DNA of 64,000 nt, from positions 17,327,096-17,391,095 of the forward strand of contig OY783191.1 of assembly GCA_963678675.1 (NCBI GenBank), read 5' to 3'. Each line of letters begins with the position of its first letter. Position 1 is the stretch's first letter. Source of the DNA: Xiphydria camelus. Taxonomy: Eukaryota; Arthropoda; Insecta; Hymenoptera; Xiphydriidae. Position numbers and translations under genes: made by a program. The notes under the pieces are model-generated. The model had not been told where the DNA came from. It did not search any database and was given only the letters and a program-made list of their open reading frames with translations. Positions 53,853 to 64,000 of this stretch are shown piece by piece.

Positions 53853-54438
53853 GTGGTGGATTTACAAAATACTGTTGTTTTTTGTCTCTGGGACTTAACA
53901 GCTACAACAAAACATTTCTTACAAAAAGAGTGGCCCCCTAGAGAGTCATTTAAGCCCAGTACCAGCAATGTCAAGTATGAGCCTCCGGTCGATCTAGCCA
54001 AGATACTGCTGTCACCTCTTGATGTTAAGTTGGGCCTCATAAAGAATTTCGTCAAAGCTATGGACAAAGAGGGTGAAGGGTTTAGCTACCTTAGACAGTT
54101 CTTTCCAAAATTAAGTGATGCTAGATTAAAGAAAAGTTATTAAAGTTTTTTTGGGCAAAAATAAAGATGAAAATTACGAAGCTCTGGTGCAGCAACTTCT
54201 GGTCGCATATGAAGCTTTGGTATGTTGCATGTCTTTGAAAATCCACTTTCTTCACTCACACCTCAACTTCTATCCGAAAAATCTTAGAGATGTTAGCGAC
54301 GAAATTGAAGAGTGGTTTCACCAGAACATAAGAACAATGGAAACTCGATATCAAGGACGTTGGGACCCTGCGATGATGGGAGACTATTGCTGGTCGGTGA
54401 AAAGAGAGGACCCGGCGTTTCATAAAAGGAAGAAGTAA
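53853..54438 (+). pseudogene. conserved arthropod repetitive protein of unknown role (two pieces)
   Basis: The first frame (53853-54143) has LLSPLDVKLGLIKNFVKAMD and FSYLRQFFPKLSDARLK. The second (54151-54438) has CMSLKIHFLHSHLNFYPKNL, EIEEWFHQNIRTMETRYQGR and DPAMMGDYCWSVKREDP. I recognise this as a family seen many times in arthropod genomes and assume it is TE-borne, but I do not know its function or class. The join KKSY/VFLGKNKDENYE suggests an internal deletion and a stop at 54141-54143. Confidence 0.55.
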
Positions 54439-54439
54439 A

Positions 54440-55949
54440 ACTGGTGGTTTTATTTACACTTTTATTAAAGTAGATATTGTAAAATATTATGTATGTAATG
54501 CTAATATACTGACATAATACATATTTTTTTAGCTGATTTGATTTTAACAAATAACATAATTTTAATAAATGAATTCTATAACTACGTTTCGAAATTTTGT
54601 GTCTCTTGGTACAACTGTCCGAACTATTAATAAGGACAAGTGTGTATTAACGCAAGGGTATCGTTGGTAACTTGGAGGGAGGAGGAGAGAAGATTGGAAC
54701 CAGCTAAAAGTGGCGAAATAGTTGAAAAAACCTTTTAAAAATTTCAGTTTTTAAGCGGAAAAAGCAAGACTCCTCACCTCTTTCCCTCCCCACAGCCTCG
54801 ATCACCTCTTTCCCTCCCCACAGCCTCAGGTTATGACAATGACTGTGGAGTAGTTACCCAATTAAATAAAATTAATCCTTTCTTGTACTCAATTAGCTCA
54901 TTATAATAACTATTCGGATGGTAACCTTGATAATAGTTTATTTTTCCCAGTAAAGGACCACGCACAGAGTAAATGGAAATCGGCAACCGGTCAAATTGTC
55001 TGAAAATAAAATATGTTATAGTTTGTGGTGTGTTGAATAAAAGTTCTCCTGGGTCCAAGACCCAATAATGGCCAGTTTCGGCACTAAACGGCACTGAATG
55101 TCAGCGAATTTGATAGCGTACACATGCAGCGGCTACAGCCTTTGAGCGTAATTATTTGATGCCGTTATCATTTGAAGTCCTTGAAAATCAATAAAAATAC
55201 AATATAAGGCGATATTGCACCAATTATGTAATAAAAAACTATATTCTATGATTTTCGAGGGAGCTCGTATAATGTGCTTTGCCACGTGGTCGGAGAGAGA
55301 TACGGCTTAGATTATCTTCGCACATCTTCCCGAATTCGCCACCGATGTATGATATGCGACATAAAAACCCCTTATTTTGGTTGGTTATTTATAGTTTTTA
55401 AGGACACTACTACATAGTCATCCGCCGGTCGAAGTTATCGGCACAAGTTGAGATTTTATGTTAAATTCTTTTTTTTTAATATTAAAAAATACACGGCAGA
55501 TTTGGTTTAAAGTTAATACAATCGCATCACAATAATATAAATCACTTACCTGCATAATATTGTTCATTAAAACGAGGTAGTTTTCGAGCACCGATGGGAA
55601 GTTTACAAGCTTTAAATTCGCGACACTTTTTCTGCAGAGCAGTAAAAGTTTCTACTGGCACTGTACCTTAATGTACATACTGAAGTGCCTTACAGAGCCA
55701 CCTATGATGCACTGCCCTACTTACCGCATGAAAATCGCGACGGTTGCTATTATCACTACTTCATAAATTTGGTTAATATTATTTTCTGTAATTGTAGTCA
55801 ATGTTACATCCCCGGTCAAAGTTAGGTCACCTTACGATAACCGAATATACCCACATCACTTCCACGCAACATTATTCTGCCAGATGTTTACACATCAATT
55901 ACAAGTTAGAATGACTAACTCGTTTTTTAAATTATGGAGAGGTCCGTAA
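54440..55949. other. no gene recognised; one 28-bp tandem repeat
   Basis: TCACCTCTTTCCCTCCCCAC plus AGCCTC is repeated at 54774 and 54802. Minus-strand 54831-55094 is an open frame (MPFSAETGHYWVLDPGELLF) without recognisable family. The rest shows nothing I can support. Confidence 0.35.
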
Positions 55950-56068
55950 CCTTGAAGGAGTTGATGCGCAGATGGCCTGTACCGTTAGGGAGAGAGAAGA
56001 ACCGACCGCAACTCGCTTGACCTTTAGTATGAAAAGAAACCACGAGCGAGACAGAAGTGCATGTCTCC

Positions 56069-56788
56069 ATGGAGCAATGGATTCTAATCAAGTTTTTGGT
56101 CAAGGAGGAAGTGAATCCAACCAAAATTTTGCGGCGATTACATGCACAGTTCGGGGACAACATACTGTCAAGAACCCGTGTGTTTGCATGGCACAAAGAA
56201 TTTTCTGGAGGGCGTGAAAAGGTTGAGAACGAGAGCCACGCTCGCCGCTCAAGGATGAGTGCAGCCGAAGTCAACATTGAGGCGGTCCGAAATCACGTTG
56301 ATTTTCTCCACGATCGACGCACGATTAATGCGCAATATTATTGTGAATTACTGGATGCCACGAAATTGTCATTTCGAAGGAAAAGGAAGAAGCAATCAAT
56401 CAGAAGTGTCATTCTTTTGCATGACGTCAGATTTCATGCGGCCAATGCCACAAGGAAAAAATGGATGCATTAAGCTGGGAAATGCTGGAACATCCGCCAT
56501 ATAGTCCCGACTTGTCCCCTTGTGACTTCCATATTTTTGGACCCCTAAAGAAGCGCTTGGAGGCCAACGTTTCGACGACAACGACGCAGTGGAAGCATTT
56601 GTGCTCCAATGGCTATAAGAACGTTCGAAGAGTTTCTACGATGATGGAATTAAAAAGCTCCCAATCCGATAGGAAAAATGTATTTTTAAGGCGGGAGACG
56701 ATGTAGAATAATATATCTTTCTAAGCTTAATTAAATAAAGTTAACATTTTTTACAAAACGAATTCCGTCTATATTTGATACACCCTCG
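56069..56788 (+). pseudogene. mariner transposase relic with internal deletion
   Basis: It starts MEQWILIKFLVKEEVNPTKI and LRRLHAQFGDNILSRTRVFA (HTH), jumps to RRTINAQYYCELLDATKLSF and ILLHDVRFHAANATRKK (late catalytic area, Asp in LHD), and continues in another frame as LSWEMLEHPPYSPDLSPCDF HIFGPLKK. The segment with GDE-W is missing. The right terminus ATATTTGATACACCCTCGTA ends at 56788-56790. The left terminus was not found. Confidence 0.75.
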
Positions 56789-56899
56789 TATACGGTCGAA
56801 TTTGCACTTCCCTATCTGTCTCTCCGTCTATAGATCAGTTACGTCTTGTCTGTTTGTAGAGTAATTTAGGCCTACAGAGATGAGACCCTGTAATTCGTC

Positions 56900-57110
56900 A
56901 TTCTCGCAGTATTTTTTGATTCCAAACTTGCTCTGGGATGAGAAGAGAGAAGGGAGGAGGGTTAATACCGGGTATTACCACCCCTATTCCGTAAAACGTC
57001 TTGAAAACATTGTCGCTTGCGGAATTCTTTGCTAAATATCAGAGAGCGAGCGTGCGCTAACTTCCTCAAATTTACAATGTGAGGGAAGTTCATCTCAACT
57101 GTTGACCTAC
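56900..57110. repeat. repeat block also present near 63230-63410
   Basis: TACTCCGTAAAACGT/TATTCCGTAAAACGT with CTTTGCTAAATATCAGAGA matches TACTCCGTAAAACG and TTTGCTAAATTTCAGAGA in the second copy, same order and spacing. Non-coding. Confidence 0.55.
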
Positions 57111-57129
57111 CATATCCAAACATGTTTAA

Positions 57130-57620
57130 TAGGATTTAAGTCTAGGCTTATCCGTATTTAGAAATTAGATAGGGATGGACTTATACTCGTACAAGAAGAA
57201 GCTCCTATAAGCCTGAAGTAGGACTTTCCTAACAAGGGCTTCCTTACTATTATCTTAATATGCCCCTGTCAGGGCTTTTGAAGGCTTCCTTATGTTTAAA
57301 ATTTTGGGTTCAGGTAAGGCCAACTTGCAAGGACCTTGTTAGGACTTGCTAGAGAAGCCTTATTAAAACATAACCGGGGTGTGATAAGAACAACTTGTAA
57401 GAATGTTATTAGAACTGGATAGGGAAATCTTATTAAGACATGAACGAGCTCGGTTAATGTAATATTATCAGGGCCGAGTCGGAGCTCATCAAGGCTTCTT
57501 TATATTCAAAATCTAGGACTCTGGTAAGGCTAATTTGTAAGGACCTTTTTAAGAATTGATAGGGAAGCCTTAAGCTCTGTTAATGTAAACTTATGAGGGC
57601 TTAATCGAAACTAGAAAGTG
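57130..57620. repeat. degenerate tandem repeats (AGGACCTTGTTAGGACTTGC)
   Basis: Units like AAGGACCTTGTTAGGACTTG ... GAAGCCTTATTAAAACAT recur near 57333, 57397 and 57538 with drifting spacing. A similar theme (CTTATGAAGGCCTTATG) appears near 62995. No gene. Confidence 0.5.
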
Positions 57621-57640
57621 CAAAGCTCCTCTCTTAAGTA

Positions 57641-58606
57641 CAGGGTGTCTCATTTTAATCTTTCCAGCAGAATATCTCGAGAAATATACATCCTAGTAAA
57701 CAAGTGTCTCATAAAATTTGTTAAGTACAAAGGTGGCCACAAGCTGACTGTATCAGTTTCATCACAGATGGCGCTGCAATCGGTGAATTTGGAGAAAATT
57801 ATTATTTTTTAAAAATGAGAACCGTTAGTTTTTATTGCATATTAGGATTCTATGCTAAAAACGAAATAACTTCTGTCTGAAACTTTTTTTTAATTACCTT
57901 CGTAGATGACGCTGAAATCGGTGAAAATAGGGTAAAACTATTTTTTAAATGAAAACTCGTACTTTTTATTGTATATTATGATTGTATGGTATAAACTAAA
58001 CATAACTTTTGTCCGAAACTAAAAAAAAAGAAAACATTTTAAATCTAGTTGTTTAATAATTGTTCAAAGTTACCACCGTTTTGCTGACGACAAAGTGCAA
58101 TTCTTCTGTGGAAGTTCGTCAAGGTTGCGTGCAATGTAGTTAGTGTTATTGCGGCGTATGCTCTTCTTATGCGATTTTTCATATCATCGCATGTTGTAGG
58201 AAGCTCACAAAATACAGCACTTTTAACGTAGCCCCACAGAAAAAAGTCCAGTGATCAAGGTGGCCACCTCACTGGTCCTGCGCGGCCAATCCATTTTCCT
58301 GGAAACCTTCCGTCAAGAAAATTTCGCACATTTCTTTCGTCATCTACGAAGGTAATTTAAAAAAGTTCCAGACAAAAGTTATTTCGTTTTTAGCACAGAA
58401 TCCTAATATGCAATAAAAATTGGGGGTTCCCATTAAAAAAAAATTATTTTCTCCAAATTCACCAATTGCAGCGCCATCTGTGATGAAACTGATACAGTCA
58501 GCTTGTGGCCCTCTTTGTACTTAACAAATTTTATATGAGACACTTTTTTCCTAGGATGTGTATTTCTCGAGATATTCTGCTGGAAAGATTAAAATGGAAC
58601 ACCCTG
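57641..58606 (-). mobile_element. DUF4817-type DDE element, deleted, CAGGGTGTCTC ends
   Basis: CAGGGTGTCTCATTTTAATC at the left mirrors the right end (TTAAAATGGAACACCCTG). TA lies at 57639-57640 and 58607-58608. Inverted arms extend about 240 bp, with inner mirrored parts (GTTTCATCACAGATGGCGC). It carries only the transposase C-terminus. Confidence 0.75.
58045..58335 (-). pseudogene. DUF4817-type transposase C-terminal remnant
   Basis: The minus strand encodes MRNFLDGRFPGKWIGRAGPV, LDFFLWGYVKSAVFCELPTT, MKNRIRRAYAAI and RRIALCRQQNGGNFEQLL, the end of a Tc1/mariner-type DDE domain. An in-frame stop follows VRWPP. Confidence 0.7.
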
Positions 58607-58685
58607 TATACTAAAATTTGTTCCTTGTTGTTTTAGAATTAGAGTATAATTTTGTTCGTAACTTTAAATAGCGTGAAGATAGATA

Positions 58686-59982
58686 CGAGGGTTGCCTTTT
58701 ATATTTCGGGAATGGGCGATCCTGTTGCTACCATATGACAACCAACATCTCTATTGTAAAGTTCAACCTTTTTTGTCGGTATAGTTACTCAGAACGTTTT
58801 GACGTACAGGCGTTATTTGTGTTGTTTACAGTGTTAAAAATTCATCTCGGCAAAAATGGGATTAACTCATGAACTTTTCCGTGCGATTATTTTTTACAAC
58901 TTTTGACGTGGATTATCTCAAAAACAGTGCATCGATGAAGTTAATTCAACTTTTGGCGATGAAGCACCATCAAAAACCACTACATATTGGTGGTATACCG
59001 AATTCAATCGTGGCTGTTGTTCGCTCACTGACGAATTTCGTGAAGGTGGTCCAAAATCGGTTGTTATTCCAGAAAACGTTGATGCTGTGCGTGAACCGAT
59101 ATTGAAAGATCGCCATGTGACTTAGCGTGAGATTGAGACATCCTTGGGCAAGGATGGGCATTAGTGGGACTAGCATACATTCAATATTCCATGAATATTT
59201 AACCGTCAACAAAATTTGTTCGCGTTTGATCCCACATAATTTGAAAATTGCTCAGAAAGAGGCTCGTCACGATTGGTCGACAGAAATGCTCAAAAAATAA
59301 AATCACGGTGCTTCAAAATACGCCTAGGACATCATAATAGGTGACGAATTATGGATCTATGCATATAAATCCGAAAGTAAACAGCAGTCGATTGTATGGA
59401 TCTTTCAAGGGGAGCCAAATCCAACAAAAGTTGTTCGCGCACGGAACACTTCGAAGCAAATTGTCGCCCGTTTCTTCAGAAAAACCGGACATGTGCAACT
59501 ACACCGTTAGTGCAACGTCGAACGGTCAATTAGGAATGGTAACAACCATTTGTTTGCTGGAATTCTTCGGAAAAATAAGGGAAACCAACTGCCGAAGACG
59601 GATCATTCTCCACCACGACAATGCGAGCAGTCACACATCGGCTCAACCAAGAAATTTTTTGAGAATTGAAAAAGTCGATTGATGGGTAATCCTCCGTACA
59701 GCCCTGATTTAGCACCCAATGACTTCTTTTTATTCCCGCAAATCAAAAATAAATTACGAGGTCAACGTTTTTCGACGCCTGAAGAAGCGGTTGATGCTTT
59801 CAAAGTGTATGTTTTGGAGGTATCTCAATCGAAGTGGAAAAAGTACTTCGAAAATTGGTTTAGGCGCATGCAAAAGTCTATTGATCTTCATAGAGAATAT
59901 TTTGAAAAACAATAAAGCCATGTACGATGATTAATTCTTGTTTTTGTTTTCTATTCCCATATTATAAAAAGTAACCCTTGCA
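58686..59982 (+). mobile_element. full-length mariner element (dead)
   Basis: CGAGGGTTGCCTTTTATATT after TA (58684-58685) mirrors the right end (AAAAAGTAACCCTTGCA, before TA 59983-59984). Length 1297 bp is typical for mariner. Confidence 0.8.
58856..59915 (+). pseudogene. mariner transposase (multiple stops)
   Basis: From ATG 58856: MGLTHELFRAIIFYNF, HTH parts (YWWYTEFNRGCCSLTDEFRE), then IIGDELWIYAYKSESKQQSI (first Asp), RRIILHHDNASSHTSAQPRN (second Asp), NPPYSPDLAPNDFFLFPQIK (third) and the complete end KKYFENWFRRMQKSIDLHRE. The catalytic D, D, 34D layout is visible, but stops and frameshifts (near 58905, 59125, 59300, 59505, 59680) kill it. Confidence 0.85.
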
Positions 59983-60298
59983 TAACATAAGTAAAGATGA
60001 CAAATAAGAACCGGTTATCATAAATAACAGTCACATAATACATGGAACAATATTCTCTCTTTTAATATAAAATAATTTTAAAAACAGTTATTTGGAAATG
60101 TCTACATATATAATTTATACATAAATGGATCTTCGATTTCTTAAATCACAAGGTATGTGGTTGGTCATGTGGTTAGACGTGCTAGTTTTGTTTACAGGTT
60201 CATCGTCGATTTCTGTAAGATATATTCAGGAGGTCATCAAGTCAAGACGTTCTCAAGGACCAAAACATCGTCATATATCTCACCATAGCAATATATTA

Positions 60299-60980
60299 GG
60301 GTAAAGTGGGGTGATGTGAACCGTGGGGTAACGTGAACCACGCCGATTTTTCCTATTTAAAATTGACACCCGCGTAGATATAGTACTGCCATCAGTTGCA
60401 TTTGTGATTAACTTTTTTGTGGTGAATAGTTCGAGTGTGCACAACTGTTCAAGTCTTTATACCAGACACGGCCGAAAAAATTTGTCACGAAAGTTTTGAC
60501 AAGTGCTCAAAGAAGACGTGTTCTTGAGTTAATTCTCGTCGCTTTTTCAAGGTAACTATATGTATAATATTGATTTCATTGATGGGTTTTATAATCCGAA
60601 GAGATTTACTGATTTGCTTACATTGTGTTAATGTGGCGTCCTTCGCAATAAAAAAGCGTCAGTGGGGGGATGTGAACCATTCTTGGTGGGGTGATGTGAA
60701 CTACTCTGCTGACGCTATTTTATCGTTTATTATTTGTTTATATGCACATATTTATTGTTTTTAATGAACGTTTTTAACTTTTTTAGCCAACATGCCACGA
60801 ACATATAAGAATGCATTGCATCGCAAGAATGAATGCTATATGAAAATAGAAATGATTTTATCGACATATTACCATTTGTTACTGTATAAAAATCTTAATC
60901 GAACATTACCAACGATTTTTATTGATATATATACGTTTTACAACGGAATTTCAGTGGTGGTTCACATCACCCCACCATTT
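60299..60980 (+). mobile_element. pogo-type element relic, GGGTAAAGTGGGGTGATG terminus
   Basis: GGGTAAAGTGGGGTGATGTG begins after TA (60297-60298). GTGGGGTGATGTGAAC occurs again inside (60660-60705), and the mirror GGTTCACATCACCCCAC lies at 60958-60974 without the final GGGTAAA complement. An ORF at 60792 starts MPRTYKNALHRKN, resembling the start of pogo-type proteins, but has no further HTH. Confidence 0.5.
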
Positions 60981-61188
60981 TTTGAAATTGAGAAAAAACG
61001 TCTATAGCGAGAAATGGAAATTTTTTAACAAAAAATGGATGCTTTTAAGTCAAACTGTACCAAAACGTACTATGCCACTCTCTCTAAAGGATATTGACAG
61101 CAGATTTGCAAAAAAAGAAATTTTTGTCAGTTATAGTGGGCTAAAATAATGAAAGAAAAACTAAAATAATCAGGTTCCCAAAGTGACA

Positions 61189-61199
61189 GGTTCGAATCC
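61189..61199 (+). promoter_or_regulatory. isolated Pol III box B
   Basis: GGTTCGAATCC is a perfect box B, followed by a poly(T) run at about 61206. No convincing box A or tRNA fold precedes it, so it may be the end of a tRNA-derived SINE. Confidence 0.35.
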
Positions 61200-61603
61200 A
61201 ATCAGATTTTTTTTTTTTCATTATCTACTTGTAGTAAATAACAAATTTAAGCATACATACATTTATAAAATTAATTTAAATAATTGAGCCAAAATGAATA
61301 TATAATTTAGTACAATATAGGGAGGTTCGGACCAAAAATATTTTATGTTATTTCTCTATGGAAACTATTATGCATGTGTAAGTAACCATGTACGTGAAAG
61401 AATTTTTCAAAAAAAAATAAAATTTACTACTTCAAATTGCATATTGTAACTCCAGCGATAACGTTAGGGACGAGAACGTTTTCTTATTGGTTTGACGTCA
61501 CTTGCCAGACACAAGCTCCGCCTTCTCCCGGGGAGCAGTGCAGGCATACAGCGCGAACGTGATTTAACTATCTGGCTCTCTTGGATCGGCAAATGTTTCG
61601 GGG

Positions 61604-61798
61604 GTGAATCAGCGATGGTCAGAAGGGAAAAGGGCTAAGCTTCTATTTGAGGAAAGGCTTATTATTGAGACAGATGAAGTTGAGAAAAACAATAAGATTG
61701 ACGTAAATTCCTCAAAAGATTCTGAAGTAAACAAACTTCGACAAAGTGCACGTATTAAAGATTTGCGTGACGTATCATATGATGAAGATTACTGTTGA
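61604..61798 (+). CDS. small hypothetical ORF, hydrophilic
   Basis: The frame encodes 64 residues ending RIKDLRDVSYDEDYC then TGA. It is charged, with Lys/Asp/Glu-rich composition and no known domain. The ORF start given is not ATG-unique, and the sequence just upstream is GC-richer (61480-61600), which might be a promoter. It could be a last exon of an unknown gene. Confidence 0.3.
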   Translation: MNQRWSEGKRAKLLFEERLIIETDEVEKNNKIDVNSSKDSEVNKLRQSARIKDLRDVSYDEDYC

Positions 61799-62122
61799 AT
61801 ATTAATTTTTTATAAATTTGATCACGATACTATCAATTTTTATGTAATCTTATTAGAATATAAGAGTAATTTGTATCTACAAACTATGTATGTATCAGCA
61901 TAGATTTAAGATTGAATGATAATGATTACTTGGTCTGATTGAGGTTTTCTTTTGGGGTTTTTCCTTAATCCGTAGCAACAAATGTAGGACCATTGTTATG
62001 TTCCCCAAAAGCAAATTATAATAGATAAGAAAACTTCTACATTAATTTAATCGATTACTTCTTGAGTGAGAGTATTAAAATAAGCAAAAACTGCTCGATG
62101 TTATATATTTATAATCCTAAGT
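61799..62122. other. no gene recognised
   Basis: AT-rich; no supported features. Confidence 0.3.
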
Positions 62123-62388
62123 TTAACCCTTTCGCTCATGGTGACCACAAATGTGGACACGTGGATTAATGTATATATAAGGTCATAAATTAGAATTTTG
62201 ACCGTTTGTTCACAAGAAGTACATTCGTGAACATTGTAACGAACGTATAAGGCATATATCGCCATACAAATTAAAAATTAAATTTATAAATAAACTAACA
62301 AAATTAAAATTTAAAGCATCGAAAAGCTGGAATATATATTATCAATTGTATGGCTGTAAAAATAAAAATTCGTGAGTGAAAGGGTTAA
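62123..62388. mobile_element. TTAA-target MITE (TTAACCCTTTCGCTCA ends)
   Basis: TTAACCCTTTCGCTCA at the left mirrors TGAGTGAAAGGGTTAA at the right with one mismatch. TTAA is part of both. Near the left end GTGACCACAAATGTGGACACG is a small palindrome. The 266-bp unit is non-coding and piggyBac-like. Confidence 0.7.
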
Positions 62389-63220
62389 GAGAATATGATT
62401 TATTATCGCTAAGGAAAGTAAGAGAGGGTACAGATTTATAACTCTACCCTTGCTAAAAAGTTTCCAATACTTTACAACCGGAAAAAACCCGGCGGGCCTA
62501 GCAGCCCAGATAAGCATGTGGTGTGTAGCTTGATACAGAGCGATTTCTGGTCACTCTGTCCCTTCTCAACGGGCTTTGCAGCGTCTACTAAATAAGAAAT
62601 AGTTCCGAGACAGCAACAACGAAGTGTATGTGATTTTTGGACGTGTGGACATTAAATCCGCGCTGAAGCCACTACTACTTAATGCGTACTGGTGGCGTTG
62701 CGTTTTCTACGGTAAATCTACTCGTTGCAACCATAGTTTGGACGTTGTTGGCGGGGGTGTCTGGCAACTGACGTCACGCAACGTAGCCTCGTGTCGAGGT
62801 CCCGTTTTCTAGCCTCGCGTCAATTCATGATTTTTAAATATTTATAGCACGATTAACTCTTAATATTTTGCGCTACAACTTCGGTTAACGTTTTTGTGAC
62901 CCAAGCTCTATCGATTTTCATTTTTAAAAAAATTACCGGACCTTCCTATTGAGGCCTTATCAAGCGATTAAATCAGGGCCCGAATAATTCACCTTATGAA
63001 GGCCTTATGTGCCAAATGTTACATGCCTCTTAGGGTCCTCATTATTTTTCCAGTTCAAGGTCCGATTATAAATGGGGCTAAACAGTCAGGTAAGTACCTG
63101 AGGCCCTGAGTAAGTAAGACCCTCATTGCAGCCCTAACACCATTTCTACATGGGTATACCTGGATGATTTAATAAACTAATCAAGTGCTCCCTTAAAAAT
63201 TATCTCGTAAAGTTAGCGGT
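62389..63220. other. no gene recognised
   Basis: Mixed composition with a GC-richer stretch (62650-62810). The 62-residue frame at 62624 has no recognisable domain. Confidence 0.3.
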
Positions 63221-63224
63221 AAGT

Positions 63225-63410
63225 GAACGCAACAAACTTTCTCTGAGTTGGAAAAATGATGGGGGGGGGGGGGGGGGATGCCGAATATTACGCCTCCTAC
63301 TCCGTAAAACGTTTTGCAACCGTTGTTGGATACTTATTCATACAGCGACGCGTTACCACCGCAGGATTCTTTGCTAAATTTCAGAGAAAGCGTACACTAA
63401 TTCCCTTCTC
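63225..63410. repeat. second copy of the 56.9-kb repeat block, with G17 run
   Basis: It shares TACTCCGTAAAACGTTTTG and TTTGCTAAATTTCAGAGA with 56900-57110. A run of 17 G (63261-63277) is included. Confidence 0.55.
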
Positions 63411-63559
63411 GTGACTCAAAACAAACTTCGACGTCTCCTTTCGATGTCGTTCCATCACCTGGATTAACGTCTCGGCAATATGTGAACACGATCCTACAGC
63501 TCTTTGTTATTTTTATCCGCATTTAGATACGAAATCAATTGATCGCCTCATGCAGGACA

Positions 63560-63912
63560 ACGTGTCCATCAATTAGGTACTTACATGAAATCACCGAAAA
63601 GTGATCCTTCTTCACGACAACGCTCGGCCTCATGTTGCTGAAGCCGTGAAAGAAACATTTATGGAGCTTGAATAGGTAGTTCTCCCACACACAGAGCTTC
63701 TCCAGATCTGGCCCCGAGTGATTGTCATTTATTTAGATCGATGCAACACGACTTGGAAGATACACACTACCATAATTATCAAGAAGTCAAGAATTAGGTT
63801 GCTGAGTGGATTAGCTCAAAAAGTAGACAATTCTGAATTCGTCGCGAAATTCAACTTCTGCCAGAACAGTGGAAAAAAGTTATAGCTTCCGAAGGTAAAT
63901 ACTTTGATTGAG
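63560..63912 (+). pseudogene. mariner transposase C-terminal relic
   Basis: Across frames: RKVILLHDNARPHVAEAVKE (catalytic Asp in HDN), TFMELE, then APSDCHLFRSMQHDLEDTHY-like and ending LLPEQWKKVIASEGKYFD before TGA at about 63910. Frame changes occur near 63676. It may continue towards its right terminus at the window edge. Confidence 0.7.
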
Positions 63913-64000
63913 GTACTTACATTTTATTACGACATAATGTTTTAAAAACAAGAAAAAAACAGCAGCTTCCAATGCAATCCCCTAATATTTCATTGAGACA

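Noticed and set aside
61604..61798. Host gene last exon
   Set aside because: Kept only as a low-confidence hypothetical ORF. There is no recognisable domain and no supported splice partner.

Overview
This window looks like insect nuclear DNA, most plausibly a hymenopteran such as an ant. It is AT-rich, has eukaryotic introns, and consists almost entirely of transposable elements (TEs) of kinds common in arthropod genomes: mariner, Tc1, DUF4817-type DDE elements, PIF/Harbinger, ISL2EU, CACTA, TTAA-target elements, Helentron, copia and gypsy. The species is inferred, not proven. I found no clear single-copy host gene and no rRNA, CRISPR or bacterial features. Most coding regions are broken TE genes.

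Layout. 485-8301: a nearly complete 7.8 kb CACTA-like DNA transposon with 13-bp terminal inverted repeats. It carries an intact single-exon transposase (2169-4310) and, in the same direction, a multi-exon gene of the DUF4806 family (4466-6875). 8.3-14 kb: TE ends, a PIF/Harbinger foldback, the 3' part of a copia element with its LTR, a Psq-type HTH scrap, and a mini-element holding a THAP fragment and a convergent SWIM fragment. 14.6-19.7 kb: a roughly 5 kb imperfect palindrome made of two mirror-image dead Tc1-like elements around a tRNA-like, palindromic centre. 20-25.2 kb: a foldback array, a mariner fragment, a Helentron helicase/endonuclease remnant, and a full-length dead mariner.

25235-38326: the most complex structure. 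Terminal inverted repeats of about 1.36 kb enclose a broken ISL2EU-type transposase gene on the minus strand. This host element has been invaded in turn by a 1.7 kb element with ATAT target duplications, several small TA-target elements, a foldback element, a roughly 1.9 kb satellite-like block, and a 4.67 kb gypsy retrotransposon (33329-37999) inside the right arm. The matching position in the left arm is an empty site.

38.6-40.7 kb: a 2.1 kb palindrome flanked by outward-facing HTH fragments. 41-48 kb: an internally deleted mariner and several TTAA-target or foldback elements. 49.5-53.5 kb: a second Helentron endonuclease fragment split by a 3.7 kb TA-flanked element that contains further nested elements. 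53.8-54.4 kb: remnants of a conserved protein I recognise only as repetitive in arthropods. 56-64 kb: more mariner and DUF4817-type relics, degenerate repeats and small palindromic elements.

The genes do not form a pathway. The window is a record of nested insertions. The two best candidates for new biology are the CACTA-like element with its DUF4806 passenger gene and the giant inverted-repeat ISL2EU element.
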